64,000 bases of DNA from Altererythrobacter sp. KTW20L (GCF_023501975.1 NZ_JAMFLH010000008.1:1-64000); one strand, 5' to 3'; numbered from the stretch's first letter, positions 31,365 through 41,034 are shown. The notes: generated by a model not told the origin, from the sequence alone. Program-made: numbers and translations.

Positions 31365-32123
31365 ATGGAAGTGATGGCCGGAGAGTTGAAAGATAATCGC
31401 GGTCGCGGCGATGCGCAGTGGCGCTGGCCCGCGATCCACCCCGAGGGACGCAAGTTCGGACTGATTGGCGTGACGCTGTCATTGCTGGTCCTGCTCTGGC
31501 TTGACTGGGAACTGCTGGGTTGGCCGATGCTGGCACTGTCAGCCTTCGTCTTTGCCTTTTTCCGCGATCCGGAACGGGTGGTGCCGCAGGGGCACAATCT
31601 GATCGTTTCGCCCGCCGACGGGCTGGTGTCGCTGATCGTGATGACTCCTCCGCCGCCCGAACTGCAGCTCGACGACGAGACCGGTCGAGGCCTCGGGACC
31701 GAGCCGGTCATGCGTGTTTCGATCTTCATGTCGGTGTTCGATGTCCATATTAACCGCGCACCTGTGCCCGGCACGGTGAAGCGGATCGTCTATATCCCCG
31801 GACGTTTCATGAATGCCGACCTCGACAAGGCGAGCGAGGATAACGAGCGCCAGCACATCCTGATCGAAAAGGCCGATGGCCAGTCGATCGGCTTCACTCA
31901 GATCGCCGGTCTTGTGGCGCGGCGTATCGTGCCGTTCGTCAAGCCGGGTGACTTGGTGGCAGGCGGCCAGCGAATCGGTCTGATCCGTTTCGGCAGCCGG
32001 GTAGATGTTTACCTGCCGGCCGGTACCGACGCGAAGGTGCTGCTGGGTCAGAAGGTGATCGCGGGCGAGACCGTGCTGGCCGAAGTCGGGCGCCAGGCGC
32101 TGATCGAGGGCGTGAGCCTGTGA
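31365..32123 (+). CDS. psd: Phosphatidylserine decarboxylase
   Basis: The 252-residue protein (start at 31365, or 31374 three codons later) is the short type II-like form common in alphaproteobacteria. It has two N-terminal hydrophobic segments (about 30-65) and [10 protein letters not shown]. The self-cleavage site [11 protein letters not shown] (Gly-Ser) yields the pyruvoyl group from Ser. The enzyme makes phosphatidylethanolamine from phosphatidylserine at the inner membrane. It overlaps pssA, which makes its substrate, by 4 bases. Confidence 0.95.
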   Translation: MEVMAGELKDNRGRGDAQWRWPAIHPEGRKFGLIGVTLSLLVLLWLDWELLGWPMLALSAFVFAFFRDPERVVPQGHNLIVSPADGLVSLIVMTPPPPELQLDDETGRGLGTEPVMRVSIFMSVFDVHINRAPVPGTVKRIVYIPGRFMNADLDKASEDNERQHILIEKADGQSIGFTQIAGLVARRIVPFVKPGDLVAGGQRIGLIRFGSRVDVYLPAGTDAKVLLGQKVIAGETVLAEVGRQALIEGVSL

Positions 32124-33013
32124 CGATTCCGGTCCCGCCCTCCACGCCGGACGAGCCGATGGATCGGCCCGGCGGTGATGGCGAGGCATGGCTTGGTCCG
32201 CGGGCGAGCGAGGATGATCCGCCCGAACCAGCCTTGCGCAAGGGGCGGGGGCTGTCGCTCCGCGCGGTCATTCCCAATGCAATCACTGCCGCGGCCCTGT
32301 GTTCGGGCCTGACCGGCATTCGGTTTGCCATCGAGGGGCTGTGGGGACAGGCGTTGTTTGCCATCGTGCTGGCGGGCGTGCTCGATGCGTTGGATGGCCG
32401 CATGGCGCGGCTGCTGAAGGCGCAATCACGGTTCGGGGCGGAACTCGACAGCCTGGCCGATTCGCTGAGCTTCGGCATGGCCCCGGCACTGGTGCTGTTC
32501 CTGTGGTCGTTGCAGGATCTGCCGCGCCTCGGGTGGTTTGCCGCTCTCGGCTTTGCCATCTGCTGCGCGCTGCGACTTGCACGCTTCAATGCCCAGATCG
32601 ATACCGAGGAGCAGCCGCACAAGTCTGCCGGCTTCCTCACCGGCGTTCCGGCCCCGGTGGGTGCAGGCCTCGCCTTCCTGCCGATGTTCCTGTGGCTGGC
32701 GAGCGGCGAAGGTGCATTCCGCGAGCCCTGGCTGGTCGGCATCTGGATGGTGCTGATCGCTTTCCTGATGATTTCCAACATTGCCACCCTTAGCTGGGCT
32801 TCGATCCGGCCCGGCAAGGAAATCCGCCTCGGGGCCATCGCCCTGGTGGGGCTGCTGTTTGCCGCGCTCCTGACAGAACCGTGGTGGACGTTGGCCCTGA
32901 TCTGCGTGATCTACCTGGCGCTGATGCCGCTGGGGATAGCGCGCTATGCCCGGGTCAAGCGGCAGCGCAGTGCGGCGCGAAAATCTGCGGGCGGACCGGG
33001 CGTAACGGGCTGA
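32120..33013 (+). CDS. pssA: CDP-diacylglycerol-serine O-phosphatidyltransferase
   Basis: 297 residues from the GTG at 32120, overlapping the psd stop. The CDP-alcohol phosphotransferase motif is complete: [20 protein letters not shown] plus LAD (D-G-x2-A-R-x8-G-x3-D-x3-D) at about 93-116. Six to eight membrane segments are visible. It transfers phosphatidyl from CDP-diacylglycerol to serine, the step before Psd. The first 45 residues are a polar, Pro-rich extension. An ATG at 32159 is an alternative start. Confidence 0.95.
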   Translation: MTIPVPPSTPDEPMDRPGGDGEAWLGPRASEDDPPEPALRKGRGLSLRAVIPNAITAAALCSGLTGIRFAIEGLWGQALFAIVLAGVLDALDGRMARLLKAQSRFGAELDSLADSLSFGMAPALVLFLWSLQDLPRLGWFAALGFAICCALRLARFNAQIDTEEQPHKSAGFLTGVPAPVGAGLAFLPMFLWLASGEGAFREPWLVGIWMVLIAFLMISNIATLSWASIRPGKEIRLGAIALVGLLFAALLTEPWWTLALICVIYLALMPLGIARYARVKRQRSAARKSAGGPGVTG

Positions 33014-33209
33014 CTCTGTTGCCCGTCGGGTGGCGCACCTGCATCGTGCGGACTGGCGGAGCGGGCAGACGCCCAGCTTCCAACTCGCCAAGTTCGCGCA
33101 GGATCGACCGTGCCCCGGCGATCCCGCGGCGGACAGAAGCAATGGTGCTGAGCAAGGCAGCGGCGGCCAGGAGGCCGAGGAACAGCGAAATGGCAACAGT
33201 GGCAATCAT
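32955..33209 (-). CDS. Small single-span membrane protein of unknown function
   Basis: The 84-residue protein starts at the ATG at 33209, with AAGGA 9 bases upstream on the minus strand. One N-terminal hydrophobic segment (about 2-24, ATVAISLFLGLLAAAALLST) is followed by a basic amphipathic helix (VRRGIAGARSILRELGEL) and a basic tail. Its 3' end overlaps the end of pssA on the other strand. Two GTTC-N7-GTTC sequences lie 76-111 bases upstream, so it may belong to the SOS response. I recognise no family. Confidence 0.55.
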   Translation of the reverse strand: MIATVAISLFLGLLAAAALLSTIASVRRGIAGARSILRELGELEAGRLPAPPVRTMQVRHPTGNRVSPLRPVRPQIFAPHCAAA

Positions 33210-33284
33210 GGTCTAAATCCTTGCCTCGTGCGCCGGACCTGCCGACGAGTGATCCAATGCGGGAAATCGGAACGCTGTTCCGCA

Positions 33285-33320
33285 GTTCCCTGTCTGTTCC
33301 ATCTTGTTCCTTATCTGTTC
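33285..33320 (-). promoter_or_regulatory. Two LexA-like direct repeats (GTTC-N7-GTTC)
   Basis: GTTC-CCTGTCT-GTTC at 33285-33299 and GTTC-CTTATCT-GTTC at 33306-33320 both match the alphaproteobacterial LexA box. A further GTTC is at 33277-33280. They lie between rpsB and the divergent small membrane-protein gene, nearer the latter. The rest of 33210-33548 is the rpsB leader; AAAGGA before the ATG is the only other site I can name. Confidence 0.55.
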
Positions 33321-33548
33321 CTGCATGTCAACCCCGTTCGCTTCGTCTTGAGCGAAGGATCGAATTCAACTGGCATTCTGCCGCGCTTGGGGCTAAGGCC
33401 CGCCCGTTGTCCAGGGTTCCGGCTATTCCAGTTGGGCCTGCGGGCGGCAAATTCGCATGGAAGGCACACATCGCCGGTGCCGTTCGCCAGCTTCTCGCTG
33501 CGTCCGGTTCCCCGCTTTCCAGAGGCATAACCGGAAAGGAATTTTGTT

Positions 33549-34388
33549 ATGGCGGCTCCTACCGTCACGATGCAGCAATTGATCGAGGCTGGCGCCCACT
33601 TTGGCCACCAGACCCACCGCTGGAACCCGCGCATGAAGCCGTACATCTTCGGCGCGCGCAACGGAGTCCACATCATCGACCTGTCGCAGACCGTTCCCCT
33701 GTTCGCCCGCTCGCTCGACTTTGTCGCGCAGACCGTGCGTGCGGGTGGCAAGGTGCTGTTCGTCGGCACCAAGCGCCAGGCGCAGGAGCCGATCGCCCAG
33801 GCCGCGCGCGCTTGTGGCCAGCACTTCGTCAACCACCGCTGGCTTGGCGGCATGCTCACCAACTGGAAGACCATTTCGGGCTCCATCCGTCGTCTCAAGG
33901 CGCTGGAAGAGCAGCTTTCGAGCGGCGTTTCGGGCCTGACCAAGAAGGAAATCCTCCAGCTCACCCGTGAAAAGGACAAGCTGGAACTGTCGCTCGGCGG
34001 CATCCGCGATATGGGCGGCATCCCGGACGTGATGTTCGTGATCGACGCCAACAAGGAAGAGCTGGCGATCAAGGAAGCCAACGTCCTCGGCATTCCCGTG
34101 GTGGCGATCCTCGACACCAACGTGAACCCGCAGGGCATCGCCTTCCCGGTTCCGGGTAACGACGACGCCAGCCGCGCCGTGCGCCTCTACTGCGATGCCA
34201 TTGCCCAGGCGGCGACCAAGGGTCGCACCGATGGCGTGGTCGATTCGGGCGCCGATGTCGGTTCGATGACCGCTCCGCCGGCCGAAGCTGCCGTGGTTGA
34301 GGAAGCTCCGGCTCCCGAAGCCGCTGCCGAAGCTCCGGCCGCCGCAGAAGCGCCTGTTGCCGAGGAAGCTGCCGCCGAACAGGCGTAA
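33549..34388 (+). CDS. rpsB: 30S ribosomal protein S2
   Basis: The 279-residue protein has [20 protein letters not shown] near the start, [10 protein letters not shown], and [14 protein letters not shown], all S2 hallmarks. The C-terminal 45 residues are an Ala/Glu/Pro-rich tail ([15 protein letters not shown] and similar), as in other sphingomonads. The protein sits on the back of the 30S subunit and is needed for S1 binding. It is first in the rpsB-tsf pair, with AAAGGA before the ATG. Confidence 0.98.
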   Translation: MAAPTVTMQQLIEAGAHFGHQTHRWNPRMKPYIFGARNGVHIIDLSQTVPLFARSLDFVAQTVRAGGKVLFVGTKRQAQEPIAQAARACGQHFVNHRWLGGMLTNWKTISGSIRRLKALEEQLSSGVSGLTKKEILQLTREKDKLELSLGGIRDMGGIPDVMFVIDANKEELAIKEANVLGIPVVAILDTNVNPQGIAFPVPGNDDASRAVRLYCDAIAQAATKGRTDGVVDSGADVGSMTAPPAEAAVVEEAPAPEAAAEAPAAAEAPVAEEAAAEQA

Positions 34389-34470
34389 GCACTCCGTCAC
34401 ATTTGCATTCTAGCGCGCCGGGCCTCTCAAAAGGTCCGGCGTCGCCAATTCATTCAAGAGGAACAGACCG

Positions 34471-35397
34471 ATGGCTGCTTTTACTGCCGCTGACGTGAAG
34501 AAGCTGCGCGACATGACCGGCGCGGGCATGATGGACGCCAAGAAGGCGCTCGACGAAACCAATGGCGACATCGAGGCCGCGGTTGACGCGCTGCGCGCCA
34601 AGGGCCTGGCCGCCGTGCAGAAGAAGTCCAGCCGCACCGCTGCCGAAGGACTGGTCGGCGTGGCCGTTGAAGGCACCCGCGGCGTGGCCGTGGAAGTGAA
34701 CTCGGAAACCGATTTCGTCGCCAAGAACGAGCAGTTCCAGGACTTCGTGCGCAAGACGACCGAAGCTGCGCTCGCCCTGTCGGCTGACGATGTCGAGGCG
34801 CTGAAGGCCGCCCCGTATCCGGATGGCGGCACCGTGTCGGACAAGCTGACCAACAACGTGGCGACCATTGGCGAGAACCAGCAGGTCCGCCGGATGAAGA
34901 CCGTGTCGGTCCAGAAGGGCGCTGTCGTGCCCTATATGCACACCGCCGCTGCTCCGAACCTCGGCAAGATCGGCGTGCTGGTCGCGCTGGAATCGGAAGC
35001 TTCGGCTGACGTTCTGGCGGATCTGGGCAAGAAGATCGCCATGCACATCGCCGCCGCCTTCCCGCTGGCGCTTGATGCCGATGGCCTCGATGCCGAAGTG
35101 ATCGCGCGCGAACGCAAGATCGCCGCCGAAAAGGCCGCCGAAACCGGCAAGCCCGCCGACGTGCAGGCCAAGATGGTCGATGGCGCCGTGGCCAAATACG
35201 CCAAGGAAAATGCCCTGCTCAGCCAGGTCTTCGTGATGGACAACAAGACGCCCATCTCGGAAGTCGTGGCCCAGGCCGGCAAGGCCGCAGGCTCGGCCAT
35301 CGTGCTGAAGGACTATGTCCGCTTCCAGCTCGGCGAAGGCATCGAGAAGGAAGTGACCGACTTCGCCGCCGAAGTGGCCGCCGCCGTAAAGGGCTGA
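34471..35397 (+). CDS. tsf: Elongation factor Ts
   Basis: The 308-residue protein has an N-terminal UBA-like domain ([20 protein letters not shown]), the core signature [16 protein letters not shown], and the dimerisation/coiled-coil part. It is the nucleotide exchange factor of EF-Tu. It follows rpsB after 82 bases, as usual, and a strong terminator comes 30 bases after the stop. Confidence 0.98.
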   Translation: MAAFTAADVKKLRDMTGAGMMDAKKALDETNGDIEAAVDALRAKGLAAVQKKSSRTAAEGLVGVAVEGTRGVAVEVNSETDFVAKNEQFQDFVRKTTEAALALSADDVEALKAAPYPDGGTVSDKLTNNVATIGENQQVRRMKTVSVQKGAVVPYMHTAAAPNLGKIGVLVALESEASADVLADLGKKIAMHIAAAFPLALDADGLDAEVIARERKIAAEKAAETGKPADVQAKMVDGAVAKYAKENALLSQVFVMDNKTPISEVVAQAGKAAGSAIVLKDYVRFQLGEGIEKEVTDFAAEVAAAVKG

Positions 35398-35426
35398 GCG
35401 ACACCTCCAGCGAAGCGTATTGCAGG

Positions 35427-35460
35427 CGGCCAAAGTGACACTGTCACTTTGGCCGTTTTG
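35427..35460 (+). terminator. Terminator of rpsB-tsf
   Basis: CGGCCAAAGTGACA (35427-35440) and TGTCACTTTGGCCG (35442-35455) are perfect inverted copies around a single base, followed by TTTTG. Confidence 0.9.
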
Positions 35461-35655
35461 CTATGTGGCTGGCGCGTAAGGGAAATTTGCGCAAAACAAG
35501 GGTGACACTTCGCCGGAAATCCGGGGAGAGTTCGCGTCCGTCGCGGGCGCGTGGGGATCGACGGTGTGAAAGAGCCGCAGTGAGGCTAGGCGGGGCGGGG
35601 GGCTGTAGGAAAATGTAATCGCCACGCCCACCTGCTCACAACCCAGTCAACGCCC

Positions 35656-35683
35656 TTGGCAGGCCTAGCGCGCTCTTTATAAG
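35656..35683 (+). promoter_or_regulatory. Predicted sigma-70 promoter of pyrH
   Basis: TTGGCA (35656-35661), 16 bases, TATAAG (35678-35683), 53 bases before the pyrH ATG. The remainder of the 339-base gap 35398-35736 holds the tsf terminator and no gene. Confidence 0.55.
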
Positions 35684-35736
35684 GGCCGCACCCGGAAATC
35701 CGTGAACTAACCTCGCAACAAAGGCCCGACCCTCCC

Positions 35737-36450
35737 ATGCTGCTGCCGAACACCAAACGCATCCTGCTCAAGCTTTCGGGCGAGGTGTTGATGGGCGACC
35801 AGCAGTTCGGCATCGATCCGGCCTTCGTGGCGGAGCTGGCGAAGGAGGTGAAGGCGGCCAAGGAAACGGGCTTGCAGATCTGCCTCGTCATCGGTGGCGG
35901 CAACATCTTTCGCGGCATGGCGGGCGCGGCGCAGGGGATGGACCGGGCCCAGGCCGATTACATGGGCATGTTGGCCACCATCATGAACGCGCTGGCGATG
36001 CAGAACGCGCTCGAACAGCTTGGCGTCGATACCCGGGTGCAGAGCGCGATCCAGATGGATGCCGTGTGCGAGCCGGTGATCCGCCGCCGCGCCGAACGCC
36101 ACCTCGAAAAGGGCCGCGTGGTGATCTTTGCCGCCGGCGTCGGCAGCCCCTATTTTACCACCGATTCCGGCGCGGCGCTGCGCGCTGCCGAAATGAAGTG
36201 CGATGCCCTATTCAAGGGCACCAGCGTCGATGGCGTCTATGACAGCGATCCCAAGAAGAACGCCAGTGCAACCCGTTTCGAAACCGTCAGTTACGATAAG
36301 GTACTGGCAGATAATCTGAAGGTGATGGATGCCTCTGCCGTGGCCCTGTGCCGCGACAACCAGATCCCCATCGTGGTCTTCTCGATCCGCGAAAAGGGCA
36401 ATCTGGCGCGCGTGCTGGCGGGCGATGGCGTGCAGACCCTGGTAAAGTAA
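35737..36450 (+). CDS. pyrH: Uridylate kinase (UMP kinase)
   Basis: The 237-residue protein is of the amino-acid-kinase fold with [22 protein letters not shown] and [20 protein letters not shown]. It phosphorylates UMP to UDP in the cytoplasm and is usually controlled by GTP and UTP. It begins the pyrH-frr part of the core block and lies 11 bases before frr. Confidence 0.98.
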   Translation: MLLPNTKRILLKLSGEVLMGDQQFGIDPAFVAELAKEVKAAKETGLQICLVIGGGNIFRGMAGAAQGMDRAQADYMGMLATIMNALAMQNALEQLGVDTRVQSAIQMDAVCEPVIRRRAERHLEKGRVVIFAAGVGSPYFTTDSGAALRAAEMKCDALFKGTSVDGVYDSDPKKNASATRFETVSYDKVLADNLKVMDASAVALCRDNQIPIVVFSIREKGNLARVLAGDGVQTLVK

Positions 36451-36461
36451 GGACTGAGAAT

Positions 36462-37019
36462 ATGGCAAAGTATGACAAGGCCGATGTGGAGCGCCGCATG
36501 GCGGGCGCCGTGGAAAGCCTGAAGGGCGATCTTTCGGGCCTGCGCACGGGCCGCGCCAATGTGGCGCTGCTCGATCCGGTGGTGGTCGAGGTCTATGGCA
36601 GCATGATGCCGCTGAACCAGGTGGCCACGGTTTCCGCCCCCGAACCGCGCATGTTGAGCGTGCAGGTGTGGGACCGGTCGAACGTGATCCCGGTGGAGAA
36701 GGGCATTTCCCACGCCAACCTCGGCCTCAACCCGATCATCGACGGCCAGACGCTGCGCCTGCCGCTGCCTGATCTGACGCAGGATCGCCGCAAGGAACTG
36801 GCCAAGCTGGCCGGCAAATATGCCGAGAACGCCAAGATCGCCATCCGCAACGTCCGCCGCGATGCGATGGAAGCGCTGAAGGAAGACGAGAAGAAGAAGG
36901 AAATCTCCGAGGACGAGCGCAAGCGGCTGGAGGAAGAAGTCCAGAAGCTGACCGACAAGCACGTCGCCGATACCGACGCCACCGCCGCGGCGAAGGAAAA
37001 GGAAATCCTCACCCAGTGA
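36462..37019 (+). CDS. frr: Ribosome recycling factor
   Basis: 185 residues from the ATG at 36462, the standard length. LSGLRTGRANVALLDPV at the N-terminus and the long three-helix bundle with RDAMEALKEDEKKKEISEDE are typical. It splits post-termination ribosomes with EF-G. It is tightly spaced after pyrH. Confidence 0.98.
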   Translation: MAKYDKADVERRMAGAVESLKGDLSGLRTGRANVALLDPVVVEVYGSMMPLNQVATVSAPEPRMLSVQVWDRSNVIPVEKGISHANLGLNPIIDGQTLRLPLPDLTQDRRKELAKLAGKYAENAKIAIRNVRRDAMEALKEDEKKKEISEDERKRLEEEVQKLTDKHVADTDATAAAKEKEILTQ

Positions 37020-37027
37020 TGTCGCTG

Positions 37028-37141
37028 GAAACCTTCCTCCCCTCCTTTTCAAAGGTGGGGATCGAGGGGTGGTTGCGACGCGCCAGCGTCGTTCGGCCCC
37101 GCCACCACCCCCAACCCCCTCCTCTGAAGAGGAGGGGGCTT
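37028..37141. repeat. Palindromic intergenic repeat, copy A (before uppS)
   Basis: A CCTCCCCTCC...GGTGGGG...CCACCACCCCC type element ends in the perfect hairpin CCCCCTCCTCT-GA-AGAGGAGGGGG (37115-37138). Similar C/G-rich palindromes recur at 37829-37955 and 45194-45215. They are probably a dispersed REP-like family. The right arm carries the uppS ribosome-binding site. Confidence 0.7.
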
Positions 37142-37143
37142 AA

Positions 37144-37827
37144 GTGAACACGCCTACGACCCCACGCCACGTCGCCATCATCATGGATGGCAACGGGCGC
37201 TGGGCCGCAAAACGCCGCCTGCCGCGCGCGATGGGCCACCGCGAGGGCGGGGAGGCCGTGCGCCGCGCGGTGAAGGCCTGCGAGGTGCTGGGGATCGAAT
37301 GCCTCACGCTTTACGCCTTCTCTTCGGAGAACTGGAAGCGCGGCGAGGAGGAAGTGGGCGACCTGATGAAGCTGATGCGCCGCTTCATCGAGGCGAACCT
37401 CGATGACATGGTGGCACAGGGCGTGAAGCTGAAGCTGATCGGCGACCACACCGCGTTCGAGCCAGATATCGTTGCAAAGCTGGACCACGCGCTGGAGCGG
37501 ACCAGGGGCGGCACACGCACGCTGGCCGTGGCGCTGAACTATGGCAGCCAGCAGGAGATCGCGCGCGCGGCGGCGAAGGCGGCTGCGGCTGCTGGCGAGG
37601 TGACGGTGGAAAGCATCGAGGCAAACCTCGACACTGCCGACCTGCCGCCATTGGACCTGCTGATCCGCACCAGCGGCGAGGTGCGCCTGAGCAATTTCCT
37701 GCTGTGGCAGGCCGCCTATGCCGAGATGGTATTCATGGACGTGCTGTGGCCGGACTTCGAGGAGAAGCACCTGCGCGAGGCGCTGGACGAATTCGCCAGG
37801 CGGGAGCGACGCTATGGCGGCCGGTAA
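37144..37827 (+). CDS. uppS: Isoprenyl transferase (undecaprenyl diphosphate synthase)
   Basis: 227 residues from the GTG at 37144. HVAIIMDGNGRWAAKRRLPR contains the catalytic Asp and diphosphate-binding residues. LTLYAFSSENWKR and LLIRTSGEVRLSNFLLWQ are the other signatures (the usual G-E-x-R motif is present). It makes the C55 lipid carrier for cell-wall and polysaccharide synthesis. The only good ribosome-binding site, GGAGGGGG at 37131-37138, lies inside the hairpin of repeat A. Confidence 0.97.
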   Translation: MNTPTTPRHVAIIMDGNGRWAAKRRLPRAMGHREGGEAVRRAVKACEVLGIECLTLYAFSSENWKRGEEEVGDLMKLMRRFIEANLDDMVAQGVKLKLIGDHTAFEPDIVAKLDHALERTRGGTRTLAVALNYGSQQEIARAAAKAAAAAGEVTVESIEANLDTADLPPLDLLIRTSGEVRLSNFLLWQAAYAEMVFMDVLWPDFEEKHLREALDEFARRERRYGGR

Positions 37828-37828
37828 C

Positions 37829-37955
37829 ATCCTCCCCATTCATGGGGAGGGGGACCACGATGTGGTGGAGGGGGCTCGCCGGTTACTCAGCGCCTGCTCG
37901 CCAACCCCTTCCACCCCCCTGCGGGCGGTCCCCCTCCCCGTGCGGGGGAGGATTT
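37829..37955. repeat. Palindromic intergenic repeat, copy B (between uppS and cdsA)
   Basis: Outer arms ATCCTCCCC (near 37829) and GGGGAGGAT (near 37945-37953) face each other, with inner elements CCTCCCCATTCATGGGGAGG, then GACCACGATGTGGT and CCTCCCCGTGCGGGGGAGG. It fills the whole gap between the two genes, and its right arm provides the cdsA ribosome-binding site. Confidence 0.75.
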
Positions 37956-37959
37956 TTGC

Positions 37960-38733
37960 ATGACCGACGAAAGCGTTCCTGTTCCGCTGACGGTGAAGAC
38001 CTCGGACCTGAAGGTGCGGACGTTGTCGGCCGTGGTGATGCTGCTTGTGGCGGGCGGGGCGCTGTGGCTTGGGGGTATTTTCCTGCAAGCCTTTATTGCC
38101 TTGGTCGCCATTGCGACCCTTGGCGAGTTTGTCAGGCTGGTTTGGAAAGCATCGGCCAAGACGCTCAACCGTGCGCTCAGTGTACTGGCAGGGCTTCTTT
38201 ACATCTCCGTCGCGGCAGTCGCACTCGCAAGTGGCGGACCTTCGATGGTCGTCATTCTCGTAGGAAGCGTCATCGCGGTCGATACATTCGCCTATTTTTC
38301 CGGGCGGACTTTTGGCGGCCCCAAAATTGCTCCTCGTATAAGTCCGTCCAAGACCTGGGCGGGATTGATCGGCGGAGCTTTCGGCGCCTCCCTGTTTTTC
38401 GTTGCGATGTTCCAGGGGGTGCCCGCCTATCAGTGCTGGCGCTATCTTCAGCTTCCGGAAGATCAGACGCAGTTCGCGTTCGACGGCCCGTGTTCATACA
38501 TGCCTTGGGCGTTCAATCTGACTAACGTAGTACAAGTCCTGTTGGTCGGCCTTGTGGTTGCGGTAGTCGCTCAATGCGGAGATTTTTTCGAAAGCTGGCT
38601 CAAACGCAAAGCGGGTGTGAAAGACAGCTCCAACCTCATTCCCGGACATGGCGGCGTATTCGACAGGACTGACGGAGTGCTGGCTGTCAGTTTTGTCGTG
38701 GGGATCGTGATGCTGACAGATCGTTTGATATGA
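37960..38733 (+). CDS. cdsA: Phosphatidate cytidylyltransferase (CDP-diacylglycerol synthase)
   Basis: The 257-residue protein has several membrane segments. The CDS signature is at the C-terminal end: KRKAGVKDSSNLIPGHGGVF followed by DRTDG. It makes CDP-diacylglycerol, the substrate of PssA encoded 6 kb upstream. From about 38060 on, base use differs from the neighbours: 38281-38340 has 30 G+C of 60, while 37201-37260 in uppS has 48 of 60. The gene overlaps dxr by 4 bases. Confidence 0.96.
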   Translation: MTDESVPVPLTVKTSDLKVRTLSAVVMLLVAGGALWLGGIFLQAFIALVAIATLGEFVRLVWKASAKTLNRALSVLAGLLYISVAAVALASGGPSMVVILVGSVIAVDTFAYFSGRTFGGPKIAPRISPSKTWAGLIGGAFGASLFFVAMFQGVPAYQCWRYLQLPEDQTQFAFDGPCSYMPWAFNLTNVVQVLLVGLVVAVVAQCGDFFESWLKRKAGVKDSSNLIPGHGGVFDRTDGVLAVSFVVGIVMLTDRLI

Positions 38734-39884
38734 CCCGCACCCTCACCATCCTCGGCGCAACCGGCTCCATCGGGGCCTCCACGCTTGACCTGATCCGGCA
38801 GAGCCGCGACCAGTGGCGGGTCAAGGCGCTGACCGCCAATTGCCAGTCCGCCGAACTGGCGCGGTTGGCGATTGAATTCGGGGCTGAGCTGGCGGTGGTG
38901 GGCGATGAAAGCTGCCTACCCGAACTGCGCGAGGCGCTCTCCGGCACCGGCATTGCAGCTGCAGGCGGGGCGCAGGCGCTGTGCGATGCGGCGGCGACGG
39001 GCGCGGATGTGACCGTGGCGGCCATTGTCGGCTGCGCGGGGCTGGCTCCCGTCATGGCGGCGGTGGAGCAGGGCGGCACCCTGGCGCTCGCCAACAAGGA
39101 AGCGCTGGTTTCGGCGGGCGATATCCTGATGGATGCGGTGCAGCGCCACGGGGCGACGCTGCTGCCCACGGACTCCGAGCACAATGCGATCTTCCAGTGC
39201 CTCCAGGGCAATGCCATCGAGGACGTGCGCTGGATCACGCTGACGGCCAGCGGCGGGCCGTTCCGCGAATGGAGCCACGAGCAACTCAGCAAGGCGACCC
39301 GCGAACAGGCGCTCAAGCATCCCAACTGGGACATGGGCGCCAAGATCACGGTCGACAGCGCGACCATGTTCAACAAGGGGCTGGAGCTGATCGAAGCCTG
39401 GCACCTGTTCCCCGTCGGTCTCGATAGGTTGCGCATCGTGGTCCATCCGCAAAGCGTGATCCATTCGATGGTCGAATACCGCGATGGCTCTACCCTGGCG
39501 CAGCTTGGCCCGAGCGACATGCGCGTGCCCATCGCCTCCTGCCTCGCCTGGCCGCAGCGGATGGACACGGCGTGCAAGCCGCTCGACCTCGCCACCATCG
39601 GCACGCTCAGCTTCTTCGCGCCCGATGAGGAGCGTTTTCCCGCCACAAAACTGGCGCGCGAGGCGGCAGAGGCGGGCGGGGCGGCACCTGCCGTACTCAA
39701 TGCCGCGAACGAAGTGGCCGTCGCCGCTTTCCTCGCCGGTCAGATCACGTTCACGCAAATTTCGGCAATTGTCGCCAGAACCCTCGATTGTGCGCTGCCG
39801 CCTGCACCCACCAGCCTTGCAGAAGTGCTTGCGGTGGACGGCGAAGCGCGCCAGCGTGCCAGAATGATGTTGGAGCCTGCCTGA
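38730..39884 (+). CDS. dxr: 1-deoxy-D-xylulose-5-phosphate reductoisomerase
   Basis: The 384-residue protein has an NADPH-binding start LTILGATGSIGASTLDL, then ALANKEALVSAG, the metal-site region LPTDSEHNAIFQCL, and ITLTASGGPFREW. It is the second step of the MEP pathway, supplying isoprenoid precursors to UppS encoded upstream. It overlaps cdsA by 4 bases (ATGA). Confidence 0.98.
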   Translation: MTRTLTILGATGSIGASTLDLIRQSRDQWRVKALTANCQSAELARLAIEFGAELAVVGDESCLPELREALSGTGIAAAGGAQALCDAAATGADVTVAAIVGCAGLAPVMAAVEQGGTLALANKEALVSAGDILMDAVQRHGATLLPTDSEHNAIFQCLQGNAIEDVRWITLTASGGPFREWSHEQLSKATREQALKHPNWDMGAKITVDSATMFNKGLELIEAWHLFPVGLDRLRIVVHPQSVIHSMVEYRDGSTLAQLGPSDMRVPIASCLAWPQRMDTACKPLDLATIGTLSFFAPDEERFPATKLAREAAEAGGAAPAVLNAANEVAVAAFLAGQITFTQISAIVARTLDCALPPAPTSLAEVLAVDGEARQRARMMLEPA

Positions 39885-39885
39885 C

Positions 39886-41016
39886 TTGCCCGAAACTCTG
39901 CAATCCGTTCCGCTGTGGATGATGGCGCTCGGCTTCCTGCTGATGCTGGGGCCGCTCATTACCCTGCATGAGCTGGGCCATTACCTTGTGGGGCGCTGGT
40001 TCGGGGTGAAGGCCAATGTCTTCTCGGTCGGCTTCGGCAAGGAAATTGCGGGCTATACCGACAAGCGCGGCACCCGCTGGCGGCTGTCAGCCCTGCCCAT
40101 GGGCGGCTATGTCCAGTTTGCCGGCGACATGAGCCCGGCCAGCCAGCCGAGCGAGGAATATCTAGCCCTGCCGCAGGAAGAACGCGACAAGTGCTTCCAG
40201 GCCAAGCCGCTGTGGCAGAAGGCCCTGATCGTGGCCGCCGGTCCGGTCGCCAACGTGCTGATCGCCATCGGCATATTCGCCGCCTTCGCCATGATCTATG
40301 GCAAGCCGACCACGCCGCCGGTGATCGAGGGGTTCTCCGAAGATTCCGCCGCCATGGCCGCGGGGCTGGAGGAAGGCGACCGCATCGTGGCGATCGACAA
40401 TGTGCAGATCACCGATTTCAACGATGTGCGGCAGTTTGTGGTGATCTATCCCGGCCGCACGGTGACAATCACCTATGAGCGCGACGGGCGGACGGACAGC
40501 GTGCCTGTCACCGTTGCTTCTGTCGATATGGTGGACCGCTTCGGCAACGAATCCCGCATCGGCGTTCTCGGCATTCTTACGACCACCACTGCCCGGGTTT
40601 TCGAGCCGACCGGTCCGATCGACGCCCTGGCCTTCGGCACCAGTTCGAGCTGGAGCGCGGCGAAGATGATGGTCGTCGGCATTGGCCAGATCATCACCGG
40701 CCAGCGCTCGGTGAAGGAGTTGGGTGGACCGATTTCGATGGCCAAGTTCAGCGGCGAACAGCTGAGCCTGGGGTGGCCGGAATTCATCAGTTTCGTGGCC
40801 TTCGTGTCGCTTAATTTGGCATTCATCAACCTGCTGCCAATCCCCGTCCTCGACGGTGGGCATCTGGCTTTCTACGCGGCCGAAGCGATCCGCCGGAAAC
40901 CGGCCAGCCCGCGCAGTCAGGAATGGGCGTTCCGCACCGGGATGGCGCTTGTGCTATGCCTGATGCTGTTCGTGACGATTATCGACATTGCCAAGTTGCC
41001 CATATTCGGCAGCTAG
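39886..41016 (+). CDS. rseP: RIP metalloprotease RseP (site-2 protease)
   Basis: 376 residues from the TTG at 39886, 1 base after the dxr stop. TLHELGHYLVGRWFGV carries the zinc ligands HExxH. One PDZ domain lies at about 128-195 (FSEDSAAMAAGLEEGDRIVA), and the third ligand is in PVLDGGHLAFYA. It is an inner-membrane protease for regulated intramembrane proteolysis of anti-sigma factors and signal peptides, adjacent to bamA as in most proteobacteria. Confidence 0.97.
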   Translation: MPETLQSVPLWMMALGFLLMLGPLITLHELGHYLVGRWFGVKANVFSVGFGKEIAGYTDKRGTRWRLSALPMGGYVQFAGDMSPASQPSEEYLALPQEERDKCFQAKPLWQKALIVAAGPVANVLIAIGIFAAFAMIYGKPTTPPVIEGFSEDSAAMAAGLEEGDRIVAIDNVQITDFNDVRQFVVIYPGRTVTITYERDGRTDSVPVTVASVDMVDRFGNESRIGVLGILTTTTARVFEPTGPIDALAFGTSSSWSAAKMMVVGIGQIITGQRSVKELGGPISMAKFSGEQLSLGWPEFISFVAFVSLNLAFINLLPIPVLDGGHLAFYAAEAIRRKPASPRSQEWAFRTGMALVLCLMLFVTIIDIAKLPIFGS

Positions 41017-41034
41017 GCGGCATAGGGGACCCAA

